Shown here: positions 62,474-64,000 of the stretch, piece by piece
Layout: each line of letters begins with the position of its first letter
Numbering within the stretch: the first letter of the stretch is position 1
NCBI RefSeq assembly: GCF_007997295.1
Contig: NZ_VORY01000011.1
Coordinates: 1 to 64,000 of the forward strand
Direction of reading: 5' to 3'
DNA from: Gillisia hiemivivida
GTDB lineage: Bacteria; Bacteroidota; Bacteroidia; Flavobacteriales; Flavobacteriaceae
DNA: 64,000 nucleotides
The notes under the pieces: generated by a model
The model's database searches: none
The model's input: the letters and a program-made list of their open reading frames with translations, nothing else
Told to the model about the DNA's origin: nothing
Program-made: the position numbers and the translations under genes

Positions 62474-63469
62474 TTATACAGCACTAAGTTCTTGTAATTT
62501 CTTCAAAGATTTCAGCGCCATTCCAGAATTTAGAGATTCTTGAGCTTTCAGAAAACCTTCCTTAGGAGAACATCCTGTGGAAGTAGCAATTGCCATTCCT
62601 GCATTGGCACAAACCACATTATTTTGAGGCGTAGTTCCCTTTCCGTTCAAGATATTCAAAAATATTTTAGCTGAACTTTCAATAGAATCTCCACCAGATA
62701 TCTCAGAAGCATTTAAAGTTTCTACTCCAAAATCTGAAGGCTCTAAAATTCCTTCAGTAGCATTGGAAATTGTTTTTGTAGCTCCGGTTAATGAGATCTC
62801 ATCATAACCATCTAAAGCATGTAAAATTGTGAAATTCTTATCGGTGTTCTGATAAAGATATCCATACATTCTGGCCAATTCCAAACTAAAAACGCCCACT
62901 AATTGGTTCTTTGGAAATGCTGGATTTACCATAGGTCCCAACATGTTGAAAAAGGTTTTTACCGCAAGAGATTTTCTTATAGGAGCAACATTTTTCATAG
63001 CTGGATGAAAAAGAGGCGCATGCAATACACATATCCCAGCCTTATCTATACAACGTTCTAAAAAATCAGCTTTATTGGTGAATTTAACACCCAAATATTC
63101 CATTACATTCGAACTTCCACTTATGGAAGAAACTCCATAATTACCATGCTTGGAAACCTTTATTCCTGCTCCTGCAGTTACAAAAGAAGATAGCGTAGAA
63201 ATATTAAAAGTGTCTTTTCCATCTCCTCCGGTTCCACAAAGATCTATAGCATTGTAAGCACTAAGGTCTACAGAAAGGCACAGCTCCAAAAGCCCGTCTC
63301 GAAATCCTTCCAACTCATCTATGGTAATGCTTCGCATCATGTACACCGTTAGAAATGCAGCAATCTGACTCTCATTGTATTCTCCTTTCGAAATATTCAC
63401 CAGAACTTCTCTGGCTTCTTGTTTCGAAATGGTTTCGTGATTTATTAATCTATTAAGTATGTGTTTCAT
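62474..63469 (-). CDS. trpD: Anthranilate phosphoribosyltransferase
   Basis: 331 residues. The PRPP site is DLCGTGGDGKDTFNISTL, with KHGNYGVSSISGSSNVMEYL and LHAPLFHPAMKNVAPIRKSL following. DGYDEIS is also typical. Forms phosphoribosylanthranilate from anthranilate and PRPP. It is not fused to TrpG. 92 bp separate it from trpG. Confidence 0.96.
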   Translation of the reverse strand: MKHILNRLINHETISKQEAREVLVNISKGEYNESQIAAFLTVYMMRSITIDELEGFRDGLLELCLSVDLSAYNAIDLCGTGGDGKDTFNISTLSSFVTAGAGIKVSKHGNYGVSSISGSSNVMEYLGVKFTNKADFLERCIDKAGICVLHAPLFHPAMKNVAPIRKSLAVKTFFNMLGPMVNPAFPKNQLVGVFSLELARMYGYLYQNTDKNFTILHALDGYDEISLTGATKTISNATEGILEPSDFGVETLNASEISGGDSIESSAKIFLNILNGKGTTPQNNVVCANAGMAIATSTGCSPKEGFLKAQESLNSGMALKSLKKLQELSAV

Positions 63470-63561
63470 CTATTTAGATTTATTTTTTTCAACGTACAGA
63501 TATAATTCGCCAATAATCATCTCGATTGGTATTGAGGTTTTTTTATGGCTCATTTCGTCGG

Positions 63562-64000
63562 TTATTTTCCGCTTTCTAAGATCCAGTTCTTCATAATTTG
63601 TTTTCCCATAGGCGTTAAAACCGATTCCGGGTGAAACTGAACCCCTTTTACATCATATTCTTTATGGCGTAGGGACATTATTTGCCCATTCTCGTCGAAA
63701 GAAGTAGCTTCCAATGATCCGGGTAAATTTGGATCTACTACCCAGGAATGATAGCGCCCTACTATAAGTTCTTTGTCTAAATGATAAAATAAGCTTTCGT
63801 CATCTACTGTAACATTGATCTTTGAAGAAACCCCATGAAAAACCGAATCTAAATTGATCAATTTTCCTCCGAAAACTTCTCCAATTGCTTGTTGACCTAA
63901 ACAAACTCCTAAAATACTTTTTGTTGGAGCATATTTAATGAGGACCTCCTTTAGTAAACCAGCTTCATCTGGTATACCGGGGCCGGGAGAAAGCAAGATC
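63562..64000 (-). CDS. trpG: Anthranilate synthase glutamine amidotransferase subunit (5' end outside window)
   Basis: The gene runs off the right edge; 146 C-terminal codons are visible, beginning in LLSPGPGIPDEAGLL. The first listed TTG is an internal leucine, not a start. The catalytic cysteine is in LGVCLGQQAIGEVFGG and the catalytic His/Glu pair in VQFHPESVLTPMG. Provides ammonia from glutamine to TrpE, whose gene should lie just beyond the edge given the order G-D-C-F-B-A. Confidence 0.94.
   Translation of the reverse strand, partial: ILLSPGPGIPDEAGLLKEVLIKYAPTKSILGVCLGQQAIGEVFGGKLINLDSVFHGVSSKINVTVDDESLFYHLDKELIVGRYHSWVVDPNLPGSLEATSFDENGQIMSLRHKEYDVKGVQFHPESVLTPMGKQIMKNWILESGK

Noticed and set aside
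1-64000. tRNA or rRNA genes
   Set aside because: I looked in the gaps for the conserved T-arm GGTTCGAATCC pattern and for 16S/23S landmarks and found none; a tRNAscan run would be decisive.

Overview
The window looks like chromosome from a marine-type member of the Flavobacteriaceae (Bacteroidota). The DNA is AT-rich. Many promoters carry the Bacteroidota TAnnTTTG -7 box. The gene set is typical of the family: DUF6702, DUF1573, a TonB receptor with an N-terminal carboxypeptidase-like domain, ribosomal protein bTHX, and the block birA / rsfS-ftsH / LUD-cdsA-psd-ACBP. I cannot fix the genus from sequence alone. No rRNA, tRNA, CRISPR array, prophage or intact insertion sequence is visible.

Layout. 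1-617: left-edge transposase fragment and three tandem 122-bp repeats. 618-8731: glutaminase and peptidase E, then a tandem family of four exported paralogues (the last stopped by one nonsense codon), a DUF6702 protein and a secreted M1 metallopeptidase. 8.8-16.0 kb: TatA, PAP2 phosphatase, O-methyltransferase, then kynureninase and kynurenine 3-monooxygenase separated by a lipoprotein, two small proteins and an old-yellow-enzyme reductase. 16.6-27.2 kb: lipoprotein MsrA with a partner lipoprotein, a coiled-coil protein with a cysteine-less zinc ribbon next to Nif3, LpxK, a TPR hybrid histidine kinase, Gap, LipA, an ECF sigma factor, a GT2 glycosyltransferase and an NqrM-like protein. 27.4-35 kb: fasciclin lipoprotein, MurB, aminotransferase, aspartyl/PDZ protease, DUF1573 and ValS. 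35.0-42.3 kb: membrane-lipid genes (ACBP, Psd, CdsA), LUD protein, FtsH, RsfS, BirA, SRPBCC protein, PyrE and a NUDIX protein. 42.3-47.8 kb: M14 carboxypeptidase, PQQ-type sugar dehydrogenase and TonB receptor. 48.2-51.5 kb: CoaD, Ddl, PASTA protein and RluD. 51.5-57.9 kb: a repeat-rich stretch with a decayed REP-associated transposase, YaaA and pyruvate carboxylase. 58-64 kb: UDG-like protein, bTHX, and the trp operon in the order G-D-C-F-B-A, with trpG cut by the right edge.

The window holds parts of both tryptophan synthesis (trp operon) and tryptophan breakdown (kynU, kmo). Several genes act on the envelope: MurB, Ddl, LpxK, CdsA, Psd, FtsH and the exported peptidases. The strongest unexplained signals are the tandem exported-protein family beside the M1 peptidase, two structured repeat elements whose stems differ in sequence but still pair, and a REP/RAYT remnant beside a third structured element. 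Five short genes are annotated here by reading the sequence: a 51-residue lmo0937-type membrane protein, bTHX, a 42-residue charged protein next to it, the transposase remnants at 1-84 and 51742-52349, and the restored reading of the fourth paralogue.
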